36,685 nt of DNA from Welwitschia mirabilis. Taxonomy: Eukaryota; Gnetophyta; Gnetopsida; Welwitschiales. Location: the NCBI GenBank assembly GCA_051453625.1, contig JBOZIK010000001.1, forward strand, positions 291,249,825-291,286,509. Reading direction: 5' to 3'. Made by a program: the position numbers and the translations under genes. The notes under the pieces were generated by a model. It was not told the DNA's origin and ran no database searches. It was given only the letters and a program-made list of their open reading frames with translations. Below, piece after piece: positions 21,134 to 32,509 of this stretch (position 1 is the first letter of the stretch; each line of letters begins with the position of its first letter).

Positions 21134-21849
21134 GAGAGGAGAGGCTATTGGCTTATTATTTTAAGTAAAGAAATAATTTTATCCTTATAAATTCTTGAAA
21201 GAAAGATGCATTATGAAAATAGAAAAACCAAATTTTCTTTATTTAATTCCAAATTGGAAACATCAAATGAATGTAAGTCTTAAAAAACAAACTTAAAGAT
21301 AAAGATGACTTACTCTTGAAAGATAAGGATACACTTAATTTCAACCAAAACCATTTAATGATAAAGATCTCTTATTCTCATTTACGTGAAAAGGCCACTA
21401 CTAGGATTGGTAAGTCTCATAAATTCATAGTATAATGGACAAGGTGGATGGTCTATTAGTCTTATGAAGTAAAGCTATGTTGAAAGAGATGGACAATAAA
21501 GTTTAAGATAGTGATGGATTATTATGTGATATGAGTGAAATTTAGAGTTATGTAGGTGAAATGGTTTAAGGTAATGATTATAAAAATGGTAGTGTTTAGA
21601 TGATTTCATGAGAAATATACCATCAAGTAACATTAGTTTCATTGTAAGTATATCTACTCATCCTAAGTTTAATATTAAAAAATTCTAATTTAAAAACTAA
21701 AATTTTCAAACAAAAGAGTTCTCCAATGTGATGCATGAGTAAAGGGTAAAGGGTATGAAAGCAAAGGTTGAATGATGGATCATAAGAAAAGAAGGAATTA
21801 ATATATATTTTTATACATAACTCCATAAAATTAGAAAGAAAATTAGTAT
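21133..21849. other. No gene seen
   Basis: AT-rich sequence. A 67-codon minus-strand frame at 21623-21826 could be a shifted continuation of the decayed frame upstream on that strand, but it carries no recognisable motif. Confidence 0.4.
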
Positions 21850-23000
21850 AAGTAGTAAAGTTTATGCATTCAAAGTATGAAAAGATCCATTCTTTAGCTT
21901 GTTTTTTTTAATCAATAATTCTTGTAATACATAATCTTGAGGGAAAGACAAAGCTAATTATAAAAATCACTAATAAAGTAATTATTAATTAAATAATTAT
22001 TAGAAGATGATTTCAATTTGAAGAAAGGTTTATATTCTTCATTAAGATTTTAATCTTGCTCAAAAGATAAAGAAATAGAAATGTTTTATTCATGAATATG
22101 TTAAGAAGAAGATAAAGGTTCTACATATGATGGATCATGTATGGGTTTTTATTTGATCTTCTCCTCTTTATAAGATTACTAAATGATTCATCCTTATATG
22201 TATAACTTTCCTCAAGTGTATATCTTTCATCAAATGGTTACTCATCTTCTAGCATGTTTTCATCCTTACTATCATCATGGGTTTCCACATTGGTTTTTTT
22301 TATTACTCTTATAAGATATTATTTTTGTTTCCTTAATTTGATTATCATCAATTCTTTCAAGGGTTTTAAGACTCTTAATATTAGATTCATGTAATGTAGG
22401 AATCTTTTCTTCTCCTTCTTAGTTAAGTATATTAAAGATTTGAGTAGTAACTTCATTTAATTATTAAATATTTTAATTAATACTTTGGTTTATTTACATT
22501 TAAGCTTTTATGAATCTGATAAGGATGTCTTGCATGAATTTTGAATAGGTTGTTAAGTTGTGGAAGATAAAAGGTATTGGTCAAAAGATGAAGGATATGG
22601 AAGATGAATTGTATTCATGGAAAAATGAAGGATAAGAATTAGGAGGTAAAAGAAAATTTGATAAGTTGATGAGGAATAATGGTTATAAGGGATAGTAAAA
22701 TATCTAGATTCATAACTCTTTTAGTAAGAATCTGATCTATGTGCACTAGAAGGTTGACAAAAATATGAAGGGGTATCTAAGTATTCACATTAAAGGTAAT
22801 GCCTTACAGGTTTCTTAAGTTGAAGGTTATCTTCTATATTTTGTTTAGATTAGACATAATTAGTAAAATTATAAGGGTCTTTATAGTTCTCATAAACAAA
22901 TGTACTTTTAACATTAGGATCCATTTGGAGTTCGGAAGGTATTTCATATAATCTATTAAAAATATTACATCTCCAACCCATGTGAAGTTTTAAATAATAT
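21850..23000 (-). pseudogene. Decayed gag-like reading frame of unknown family
   Basis: About 1.1 kb of minus strand reads as protein when TAA/TAG are taken as former Gln codons. From right to left: HMGWRCNIFNRLYEIPSELQ followed by MDPNVKSTFVYENYKDPYNF; then a Tyr/Ser/Asn/Pro-rich stretch (PSYFCQPSSAHRSDSY, YFTIPYNHYSSSTYQ); a Gln/Asn-rich helix (INQSIN-stop-NI-stop-QLNEVTTQIFNILN, partly stops); ESNIKSLKTLERIDDNQIKE; an acidic segment (NVETHDDSKDENMLEDE); and DPSYVEPLSSS with SISLSFEQD. A low-complexity segment followed by a helix resembles the C-terminal half of Athila/Tat gag proteins, but no diagnostic motif is present and no pol follows. At least three frames are used, so frameshifts are present. 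Confidence 0.42.
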
Positions 23001-23358
23001 TTTTTAAATCATTATTAGAGTTACATTTTCACAAATATATTATCAAATTTCATAAATAGTGTAGAGGATCTAAATAAGATTCTGTAAAGAATCTAGATAT
23101 GTTTGATGCAAAAAGGCTGATAGCACTAATTAAACTAGTAGCGTTAGTTTTTTTTGCTAAAAATGAGTTGGAAAAATAGAGGCATTACATTCAAGATCAT
23201 GAAAAATAATTCACTAATGAGTAATAGAAAAATAGTAGAAATTAAAAAATAGAGTTTAAAGTAAAATTAAAACCTACAAAAACCCTAAGAAAAACAATTG
23301 TAGAAACCTAAAATCAAATCAAAAATCTAATCTAGCACATACAAAATAGAAAATGAAA

Positions 23359-24359
23359 AATTTACTATACTAAAAAACGTATAAAAATAAAAGAGAGGAA
23401 ACAATATTATTTTATATTTTTGACATTCTCAATTTGTTTGATTTTCTTGAATTTTGATGCTTCATCTTTCATCTAAAAGAAATTGCTTAAGAAAATCTAC
23501 AAAACTAGTTAGTCCTATAACAAAAAAATTGATATACTAACATATTTTAGGTTAGAAATAAAAAGTTCATAAGAACTTAAAAGATCTTAGAAAAAGGAAC
23601 CACCTTAGGTATCATTAAAAAGGACTGATACCCATCATTAGAAAGTATTAAAATTAAGGAAATGCAAAAAATATGTGATAAAAAAAATGAAAATGCAAGG
23701 AAGAGCCAGACTAGTATGACTAGCACTAGAAATGGACTAGTACCAACCACTAAAAAAAGTATAAAATGAAAATGCTAAAATCTAAAATCCAAGAAAAGAA
23801 AAGTGGTGTNNNNNNNNNNNNNNNNNNNNNNNNNNNNNNNNNNNNNNNNNNNNNNNNNNNNNNNNNNNNNNNNNNNNNNNNNNNNNNNNNNNNNNNNNNN
23901 NNNNNNNNNAATTTACTATACTAAAAAATGTAGAAAAATAAAAGAGAGGAAACAATATTCTTTTATATTTTTTACATTCTTAATTTCTTTAATTTCTTGA
24001 TTTTTGATGCTTCATCTTTCATCTAAGAGAAATTGATTAAGAAAATCTACAAAATTAGTTAGCCTTGTAACAAAAAAATTAATATACTAACATATTTTAG
24101 GTTAGCAATAAAAAGTTCATAAGAACTTAAAAGATCTTAGAAAAAGGGACCACCTTAGGTATCATTGAAAAGGACTGATACCCATCATTAGAAAGTATAA
24201 AAATTAAGGAAATGCAAAAAATATGCAATAAAAAAAATGAAAATGCAAGGAAGAGCCAGACTAGTTTGACTAGCACTAGAAATAAATTAGTACCGACCAA
24301 TGAAAAAAGTATAGAATGAAAATGCTAAAATATAAGATCCAAGGAAAGAAAAGTGGTGT
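23359..24359. repeat. About 450-bp direct repeat flanking a gap
   Basis: 23359-23809 and 23910-24359 are near-identical and separated only by 100 N (23810-23909). Differences are scattered substitutions, for example CGT/TGT near 23380/23931 and CCAACCAC/CCGACCAA near 23746/24295. An unmerged contig overlap is likely. Confidence 0.88.
23810..23909. other. Assembly gap (100 N)
   Basis: An exact 100-base N run with about 450 bases duplicated on both sides. Confidence 0.99.
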
Positions 24360-24943
24360 GTTTTCAAAATAAACCTATCATGCCATTATCCCTGTAAACA
24401 ACATAAAAAAGCTAATCATAGCCTACTTTTACAAATAAAAACTAAGTCCTTTATTATAGAAGGGTCCTAATGTCATTTTTTCCTCAAGGATAATTATGGC
24501 AAAAATATAATAAAATGATGAACAATTGTAAACTTAAAAAAATAATTTAAGCAAACATTTAGGGATAAGAATAAAAATGAAAGAATATGTTTCTTATGAT
24601 CATAGACTAAAGCTAAGAATAAATGTAGCTCTAAGAATCTAGCATGAATATAATAATGATAACCAAAATTCTTGTAATGAAAATAGATCTACTTTATTAT
24701 TAAATCAGAAATATTAAGCTTCATCAACACTTATACATGGTGACATAATCACATTCCCCATACAAATGATGGTGAAGACCTCAAGTCATCTTAGCTCTTA
24801 TAGCATATTTGTATAAGCATAAAAAGTAGGATGTGATTTCTAGAGACCATCAAAAATTAGTATAAACTATGGACTAAGAAGTAAACATGTAGAAATCACT
24901 TAAAAATATGTGAATAAGATTAACATATGCTACTAGAACAAGA

Positions 24944-25129
24944 NNNNNNNNNNNNNNNNNNNNNNNNNNNNNNNNNNNNNNNNNNNNNNNNNNNNNNNNN
25001 NNNNNNNNNNNNNNNNNNNNNNNNNNNNNNNNNNNNNNNNNNNNNNNNNNNNNNNNNNNNNNNNNNNNNNNNNNNNNNNNNNNNNNNNNNNNNNNNNNNN
25101 NNNNNNNNNNNNNNNNNNNNNNNNNNNNN
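24944..25129. other. Assembly gap (186 N)
   Basis: A run of N, with flanks that do not match each other. Confidence 0.99.
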
Positions 25130-25824
25130 AGAAAACATTAAGCTACAAATAAAATGTCATGCTAGTCTTAAGGGATAGCTCATTCTAAGTGAAAGATTTA
25201 GAGATAGACATGGAAGCCTTAGCCTTAGCATGAAGCGAAATAAGTCCATCTAAATATTACCAAAAAATTGGTGAATGATTCTTCCTACTAAAAATGAGGT
25301 TCTTGGCCCTTTTTATAGATAAAAATTCAGGTTAAGATTTTGATGTTTTAGGGTTTTCTTGCTTACGGTATTACATTAAAACCTATCATTTTATGATAGT
25401 AGATAATAGTAGTTGTTGCTATAGTAAATGATTATAACCATAACCAAAATTTTATTGCTTTTTCATGATGGCTTTAAAACATAAGTTTGGAAGGAATTAT
25501 GCAAAAGGAACTAATACCATTTTATAGGTAAAAGGCACTATTACTATTTGCTACTTGTTCAACTCTAGTTTGTACCACATGCTCCAAAATGCTTCTAAAT
25601 TGCTAAAGCTGTTATGGTAGAATGAATAAGATAAAATAGGACATAGAAAATAGCATAAGAAATATTTTTATGATTAAAATAGTTAAATTAATATCTTCAC
25701 TATGATAAATTATCCTAATATACTTGTGACAAATGTGAATTCTTACATGTCAACAATAATCAAGCTTTTTCTATAACATGAATCAACTATATCATGATCA
25801 AATCATTTTAAGGAAAATGTTTAA

Positions 25825-26000
25825 GTTAGGAATAAATTTTTTCTTTTTGATTCACATTTTTAGTTATTTTTTATAGAATATTAAAATCTAAATGGAAAGA
25901 ACCCTTTGATGTTATTCATGTATCGCCTTTGGAATAGTTGATATTTAAGATCTAAAAACTCATCAAGTTCAAAGAGTAAACCAGTTTAAACTAAAATTAT
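25825..26000 (+). pseudogene. C-terminal fragment of an Athila/Tat-type integrase
   Basis: The segment reads FDSHF-stop-LF, then in the next frame LKSKWKEPFDVIHVSPLE-stop-LIFKI and KLIKFKE-stop-TSLN. Plant Athila/Tat integrases end with FNSRLRLFPGKLKSRW, GPFxVxxVFPxGxVEI and FKVNGQRLKP, and the fragment follows that order. Upstream sequence has no integrase core, so the fragment is 5'-truncated at about 25825. One frameshift and several Gln-type stops are present. Confidence 0.75.
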
Positions 26001-26799
26001 TTATTTATAAAAATTTAAATGAAATTGAGATCTATTTTTATTTATCATTTGGATGTAGATGTGGAAAAACCTAAAAAATTAAAAGATCTAAAATTTGTTA
26101 GTCTTACTTTTCATTTCAACAAAAGCTTAAAGATGTTAGTACTTTTTGGATGATAACTTAAGAGCTAAGGGTCTTATGTAGTTGTATTTAAAAGGGTTGT
26201 GAAATTCTAGGATGACCTATTCTTATTTATTTTTCAAAAATTATCAATGAGAAAAAAAATCCTTCATTTTATTCATTCTTAAGTTTTTTTCTAATAAATT
26301 ATGAGAAGATGTGTAATTTTTTTAATCCTATAACCCTTATGTTCATCATAGTTTGGTGGTATAACTAGTTATTATCTAAATTTTAGGCTATATCTAAGCA
26401 TAATTTTGTCATTACTTTATCATTTTTGAGACCCCCACTACTAAAGTTTTATGGAAAAAAATATTAATTTCATTTTAATTCTGTTAAATTAGTGCTATAA
26501 TGCCAAAATCATATGTAATTAAATGCTATGACACTACTTTAGTAAATAATATAGGGATTCATCATTCTAAAAATCTCATTTTTAATCCTTGAGTCTCATT
26601 TCTACTATATATTTTATGAGAAGTGGGTTTTGGAGTTACATGATGATCTAACAATCTAGTTATTCAAGCTCTACCAAAATGGTAATGAGTCTTATTTTAA
26701 CTCTTTTCTTTTATCTTCTCTTTATCCTTGTACTTATTTATGCTTTTTCTTTTAGACTTTTACTATGAATTTTCTCTATACTCTTTAATGGTTTTATTC
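26001..26799. other. No clear gene; region after the integrase tail
   Basis: AT-rich sequence. Some short frames read plausibly (HLDVDVEKPKKLKDLKFVS at about 26045-26105) and could be a post-integrase segment, but nothing is conserved enough to call. Confidence 0.35.
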
Positions 26800-27545
26800 T
26801 TGAAGATGATGAATTAGTTAAGGATTGAACAGGTGTTTAGCTAGTTAACCTTGACTATGCTTCTTACCCTATTAATACTATAGCTATATTTTTCTAAAAC
26901 CTTTAATATGATAAAGATGAAAACATAGGGGAATCTATTATTTATGATCTTACTATTCATTACTCTCATAGATCTATAATCAATGCATTAGATATATAGT
27001 TTCACACTAGTAACTAGGAATTAATAGATCTACATGCTTCATTAGATAGGGTATTACTTATTCTTGATGACTTTAACTTAAATTTTCGCCTTTATGCTAA
27101 TGGTTTTCATGTTAATCATCTTATACTATCCAATGTACCTCTTATTAGTTATATTATGTCTGATATCATAAATAATATATGTATATATATACTGTGCCTT
27201 GTCTAGTGTATTTTAGATTCTTTAGTTATTTAGGCAAGATCATGCTCTTTATGCATCTTATCTCATATTTGATCATGTTTATTATGTTCATTATTCTTAA
27301 TTTTATATTTTTTTACTCTTACCCTTTACCATTTAGAAGGTTATTATTGATCAATATCATAATTTTCATAGGCAAATTCATATTAATTAATCATCCATTT
27401 TTCTTATTAATTTTAGACAACTTTATAAGATAAAGAAATTTTGTGAATATGAGCTATAGTAGGCTAGACTCCATTCTAAGTTGCATAGTTCTCCCTTATT
27501 TAGAACTAATAAGTGCTTAGTTAGGATTGATCATGAGATGTGAAG
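26800..27545 (+). pseudogene. Decayed open frame of unknown type, in env-like position
   Basis: Two consecutive frames read as protein if TAA/TAG/TGA are taken as former Gln/Arg/Trp. The first (about 26800-27220) includes NLDYASYPINTIAIFF, ENIGESIIYDLTIHYSHRSI, LIDLHASLDRVLLILDDF and NLNFRLYANGFHVNHLILSN. The second (27233-27540) includes DHALYASYLIFDHVYYVHYS, KVIIDQYHNFHRQIHIN, LINFRQLYKIKKFCEYEL and RLHSKLHSSPLFRTNKCLV. It begins about 800 bases after the Athila/Tat integrase tail on the same strand. Some Athila elements carry an extra, env-like ORF there, so that is one possible origin. I see no signal peptide and no clear membrane segment, and no family motif, so the assignment rests on position only. 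Confidence 0.4.
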
Positions 27546-27769
27546 GTAGTTTCATTATATTCATAACTTTAGTTCTTATTTTCATTTTGAGACTTGGTTC
27601 TTATCTTATATATGTGGATTTAGGTGAGATTAGAAAGAAGCTCAACATGGTCTTCAACATTCTACCACCATTGTGGAGTATGTATACCACAACAAAAATA
27701 GCATTGGACCTTCTTCTATTTATAATTTTCATAGTTTTATCTCACATATATTTGTATTAAAGTGAAATC

Positions 27770-27791
27770 ATTTTATTTCACTTCCATCTTT
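27770..27791. repeat. Small inverted repeat
   Basis: AGTGAAAT and ATTTCACT, eight base pairs, separated by six bases. It may be chance at this base composition. Confidence 0.35.
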
Positions 27792-28378
27792 ATTAGTATG
27801 TTATGTATTTCATACTTGATCATCTTTACATATGTCAGTGTATGTTTTTTACATCTGAAATCTAGGTGATTTACTAAATTTTTGTTAATACTATGTTATG
27901 ATATGATACTTTTTGTGTGCTTTATATTATCTAGATTATGTCCATGCTTTTCTTAACATTTTCAAAATCAAAGAAATTAATAAAATTTTTGCTTTTGTTT
28001 TTAGAATAATAAAGAAAAGGTTGCATTATCAAATGTCTCTGCATTAAAATCATTATCTTTTGTTATACGTATTAGCATCCTATTATTATTATTAGAATTA
28101 TTAATTTTACATGTTATTTATATTGTTAGTATCAACCTTTAGAATCATGGTCAACTACATAGAGCTAAGCTACATCTAGATTATTAGTCCATCAGGTTAA
28201 TTAAATGTTTTAAATCTTCATCATTAGATGGAATAATGGATATCATAAAGTGTTTTGATAATAATTCTAATAGCATACCCGATATGCAAACATCAAAATT
28301 GGTAGCAAGCTTCATTTCTATTATCACCATTATTTACATGCGATGTACAAGAAGACCAGTTGAGGATGTGATAAAGTC

Positions 28379-28430
28379 TAGAATTTTAATAAAATTATGT
28401 ATTAACAATCATAATTTTATTAAAATTCTA
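28379..28430. repeat. Perfect 20-bp inverted repeat with 12-base loop
   Basis: The left arm TAGAATTTTAATAAAATTAT (28379-28398) is exactly complementary to the right arm ATAATTTTATTAAAATTCTA (28411-28430) around the loop GTATTAACAATC. Pairing stops at once on both sides. All other elements here are heavily mutated, so a perfect hairpin suggests it is young or arose by a local template-switch event. Confidence 0.9.
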
Positions 28431-30927
28431 TAATTTTTTATTATTTTTGAATTATTTTTATATGTTTTGGGAAATTAAAAAGTCAAAGGTCTGATGATCA
28501 TAAGATGATGCATTTTGATTCATTTTGAGGAAATTTGTGATGATCATAGTTAAGAAGTTAAGACCTCAGGTTGATATGTGGAGCCTAGTAAACAATTTTA
28601 ACTTATTAATCCTATATATTACTCATAGTCCCTTTTTCATCATTATTTATTATCCCCTTGCTAATGTGATGAATCAAACTTATTTTAACATTAGAATCAT
28701 GACATTAGAGCATATTAGAACCTATGAGATCACTAGTACATTAGAAATTTACATTCTGAAAGCTATAATTTAGTAATTTTTATTCATTTATGAATTAAAT
28801 GTGATGTTTTCATGTAATACCATCCTTAATCAATGTAATTAAGTTGTAATTTTAAAGTTTTAGTGGTTACTAATGTAACTTTCTATGGTACTATAATGTC
28901 ATTTTCTAGTAAAACTTGGTCTATAGCACCATGTAACTATTTATCTTTAAAGAAGAATAAGATGAATAAAATCATAAGTTTTAACCCTACTTACTTAAAA
29001 GTAATCCAAGTGCATTTATATAATGCTAAACCAAGTTTATGCAATCAAATTTATTTTATAATGTTTTTAGGCTGTATTTTGTTTTGGAAGGAATTTTTGG
29101 TTACATTTCTCTCTGAATTCTTCTTTTCTAAGTTGATATTCTCTCTATATCAGCTTTAGAATAGATTTTTATTCTTTATTCATATTCATTATATCAACAT
29201 ACATTTATTCTCATCCTCTTATATTCTCTCATAATCCATTTTTCATCTCCATTTTCCATCTATTTGAAAGGCATTACATGGTGGTGAAGTACATGCAAAT
29301 AGGTAGTGCAAGAGGAGAATAAGGTATTATATATTTTAAGAATTTAAATTAAAGACTCATGAAAATGATTTTAATTACATCTAAAATTAATAATTGTTAG
29401 TTTTTCTTATGCTTCTATGTTTATGTCTACATGATTTTATTCATTTTTGTTATGCATTTCCTTCAATTTAATTAGACTTCTTATGGCATATTGTATAGTT
29501 CTATTAAGATTCTTACACATCTAGTACCTATTATATAATTCATTAATTTTTCATGGTTTTTAAGTCTATGTAAAAAAATCATATGTTTTATCTCTTTACT
29601 CTCTTATTTCCTCCCTTATCTTCATTTCTTCTAATATCATTCTTTCATAAACAATGAATTATTCTTTTCTTATTTTCAATACTATAAATTTAGCATCTAC
29701 ATGTACAATTCACTTAAATTTTAAATTGAATTTTTTATTACTTCTTTTATTTTTATTCCTTTTCTCAATTAAATTAGAACCAATGAATTTCAATACTTAT
29801 TTTGACTATAAATCTTTTTCTATAACTCTAATTGCTATGAAATTTTTTTAGTAGATTCATTTTTTCATTTAGAAAATTTTATGATTATAAAGCTAAAATC
29901 TTAATTTAGCCTCTAAAATCCTATTTTTTGCAACTTAAAGTTAAACGTTTTTTTCACTTAGAATGTTTCTAAATCTGTAAAATCTTAATTTTTTAGTTTT
30001 TGCATAGTAAAGATTTTATTCATTTTTTTAAAAAAGGAACCTAATATTTGATATTGTAGTATTTTTTGAGTACTTTTATAATATGAAATACATTATTTTT
30101 TAAGTCCTCTAGTTTTCATAATAGTCTTACTCAAAATATGATTGACCTTAATTTTTATAGTTTTCCTTACATGGTTTGTTTCCTATCAGTTTTAATCAAT
30201 CTTACTTGATCTTTAATTTTGGCTTTAAAGACTTCTGTTAAAATAAATTTTTATTACTTTTAAGTTTCTAAAAAGTTATAAGTCCACTTTATTAATCTCC
30301 TTTCTCACTTTTCTAACTTTTCTCTCTTTGCTCTTTCTTTCGATCAAAATGTTATGAAATTATCTAAGATTTGTTTAAAAGATTAAACATTTAAATGATG
30401 ATTTTTAATCAATTACTAACTAATTTACAATATATATTTTACATAAATCAGTTTTATAACTTATTTTAAGCCTAGTTAAGAGTTACCTTCAGGTCAAATG
30501 CATTTAAATTTAGTAAAAATGTTGTTAAAGTCTAATATATTGCTATGACAATTTTAAGAATCATGTTTTCAAAGTACTATCTTTTAATTATAAGTTGCTA
30601 TACAATTACATATTATGGAGTAAGATGTTTGTATGGCTTATATACATTCTTTTTATATTATTTCAAGTAGTGAATTTTTCAAAAAAATTATTTTTACATA
30701 ACAGTGACTTAAGTTAGATTAACTATTTTAATTCTCTTAATCATTTATTTAATTTATAAATGATATTTAAAATCATCATGAATGTTTATTAAAGACTATT
30801 TCTTTCTTATTGCATTTCTCTTTTTACATATCATGAAATTAAGCTTTTTACATATGCAATTTTTATTGTTTATCACAAATTATGTGTTATAATTGTGTGA
30901 ATGTCACTTAAGAATAGTTGTTTTATC

Positions 30928-31000
30928 ATATATATATATATATATATATATAATTTGATAAGATAATATATGATATTTTTATCATATTATATATCAAATT
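30928..31000. repeat. (TA)n tract followed by an imperfect hairpin
   Basis: About twelve TA units at 30928-30951 are followed by AATTTGATAAGATAATATAT and, after ATTTTT, by ATCATATTATATATCAAATT. The arms pair over about 20 bases with small insertions. Confidence 0.75.
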
Positions 31001-31499
31001 TCTCTTGATTCGATACTTGTGTGGTTTCACTATATATGAACTCTGACTCAAGAGATTTACTTATGATTAAGTTTGAATTATTTATGTTTTATTTATATTT
31101 CCTAATTTTAATTATTATGTTAAGTAAAAAATTATCTTTGCAAAGCCTTAGAACATGATTAAAGTAGAAACTCAATTATTAAAACAAAAAGACTAGCAAG
31201 TAATTTTTAGGGGTGAATAATTTGAGTTTAGATCCATTTGCTCTTTAAGCTTGACTGAACTTTGGATCTTGAATGTTAAGTTCTTCAAAAGAAAATACAT
31301 AAAGAACATAAAAGAGTATTTCCCATTTATATTTTAATTTTCTAAAAAAAATGAAGATAAAAACTACAATTGTATTTTCCACTTGAAAATTCTTCCTACA
31401 ATGATCTAATCATGATACTATCTTATTTGTTTTTAGTAAGAAATTAATCATCATAATCATGTAATCTAATTTTATCTAGTTTATTTAATTAATTTATTT

Positions 31500-32185
31500 T
31501 ATTTTCATCACATTTTTAAGGATCAATATTAATTTTATGAATAGCCTTAAAAGCTTTATGTTCTCTTTTAATAAGTATGAAGCATTATTTACCAAAAACA
31601 AATTTGTAGGGGATCATATTAATGGCTATTTTAAAAGTTGTATGATAAACCTATAATGCATTAGATAATTTCAAGACTCATCTTTTCTATTTTCATTAAA
31701 TAGTTTTTAAACAATTCTTGTCAACTTATCATTTATTACTTTCTTTTAGCCATGTTTTTAAGGATGGTAATAGTAGCTACTTTATGAGTGATCCACATTT
31801 TATCATAACATTTCTAAATATTTTATTTTAAAAATGGACTCCTTGATCATTAATGATTATTTTTAGATGATCAAAATAGAATATAACTTGATATTTTAAG
31901 AATCTAATAATATTATTATCATTCTAATCTTTATAAGCTTTGTCGTTTACCTATTTAGTAACATAATCCACATAAACAACAATTAATATATTAATAAAGA
32001 ATGATGGAAGTGGTCTAAATCAGCACCCTAAATATAAAAGGTTCATAAACAATAATAGGTTCAAGAGGCATTTCATTTTTTTGCCCAAAATAATAACCAC
32101 CCATTAGCATTTATCATAAGATTTATAAACTTCATGAGTATCTTTAAAGATAGAAGGTTAAAAAGAAGCTAGTATCTAAGATTTT
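31500..32185 (-). pseudogene. Athila-type integrase core
   Basis: It begins KNEMPLEPIIVYEPF (family RNEMPL.PILxxEIFDVWGIDFMGPFP), then a badly decayed core, then NAL-stop-VYHTTFKIAINMIPYKF with VFGK (31665-31590), and finally REHKAFKAIHKINID. The family pattern is AYRTxFKTxxGxSPYxLVYGKxxHLPVELEHKAxWAIK. The catalytic Asp/Asp/Glu cannot all be placed. Confidence 0.85.
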
Positions 32186-32386
32186 NNNNNNNNNNNNNNN
32201 NNNNNNNNNNNNNNNNNNNNNNNNNNNNNNNNNNNNNNNNNNNNNNNNNNNNNNNNNNNNNNNNNNNNNNNNNNNNNNNNNNNNNCCAAAATAATAACCA
32301 CCCATTAGCATTTATCCTAAGATTTATAAACTTCCTGAGTATCTTTAAAGATAGAAGGTTAAAAAGAAGCTAGTATCTAAGATTTT
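32085..32386 (-). repeat. 101-bp direct repeat flanking a gap
   Basis: 32085-32185 and 32286-32386 are near-identical, with only two differences seen (TCATAAG/TCCTAAG and TTCATGAG/TTCCTGAG). They are separated only by 100 N (32186-32285). In the Athila integrase only one copy is expected, which supports an unmerged overlap. Confidence 0.9.
32186..32285. other. Assembly gap (100 N)
   Basis: An exact 100-base N run inside the integrase, with duplicated flanks. Confidence 0.99.
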
Positions 32387-32500
32387 AGATGTAGTTTTCT
32401 TTCTACTAAAATAACCATTGTATAGTTCATTGTAATAGAATTATAATATAATAACCATTTCTTTCTCATGTGCACATATTCAAAAGATTTATTTAGCATA
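32290..32500 (-). pseudogene. Athila-type integrase zinc-binding region
   Basis: The stretch contains HYNELYNGYFSRKKTTSKIL (family HxxACGGHFxxxKTxxKIL) and, in another frame, PSIFKDTQEVYKS-stop-DKC, matching WPTLFKDxxxxCxxCDxC. The zinc-binding His is kept; the first Cys of the pair reads Tyr-Lys-Ser. Part of it (32286-32386) is repeated on the other side of the adjacent gap. Confidence 0.75.
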
Positions 32501-32509
32501 ACATTTAAA

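Larger units (their letters stand above)
23001..25820. other. No gene; probable LTR/untranslated repeat sequence
   Basis: A non-coding stretch with an internal gap duplication and recurring short words related to GGACTAGTACC and GACTAGCACTAG (about 23625, 23715, 23740, also 24175, 24265, 24290 in the second copy, and weaker near 25505-25545). It lies upstream of the minus-strand gag-like frame and may hold its LTR or leader. No boundaries are visible. Confidence 0.4.
27546..31489. other. No recognised gene; hairpins and simple repeats
   Basis: About 4 kb of AT-rich DNA with short frames only (27527-27760, 28236-28433, 28525-28773, 28863-29159, 29654-29851), all hydrophobic or Ile/Phe-rich and without motifs. 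A pyrimidine-rich stretch at about 29100-29270 resembles the end of an LTR or leader. The 3' LTR of the minus-strand Athila-like element should lie in the right part, but its ends were not found. Confidence 0.45.

Noticed and set aside
21008-21190. Thr-His repeat protein
   Set aside because: Translation of the AC microsatellite across a gap.
28236-29851. Several 65-98 codon plus-strand frames as small genes
   Set aside because: No motif, hydrophobic or Ile/Phe-rich text typical of AT-rich DNA, and no supporting start context or homology I can see.
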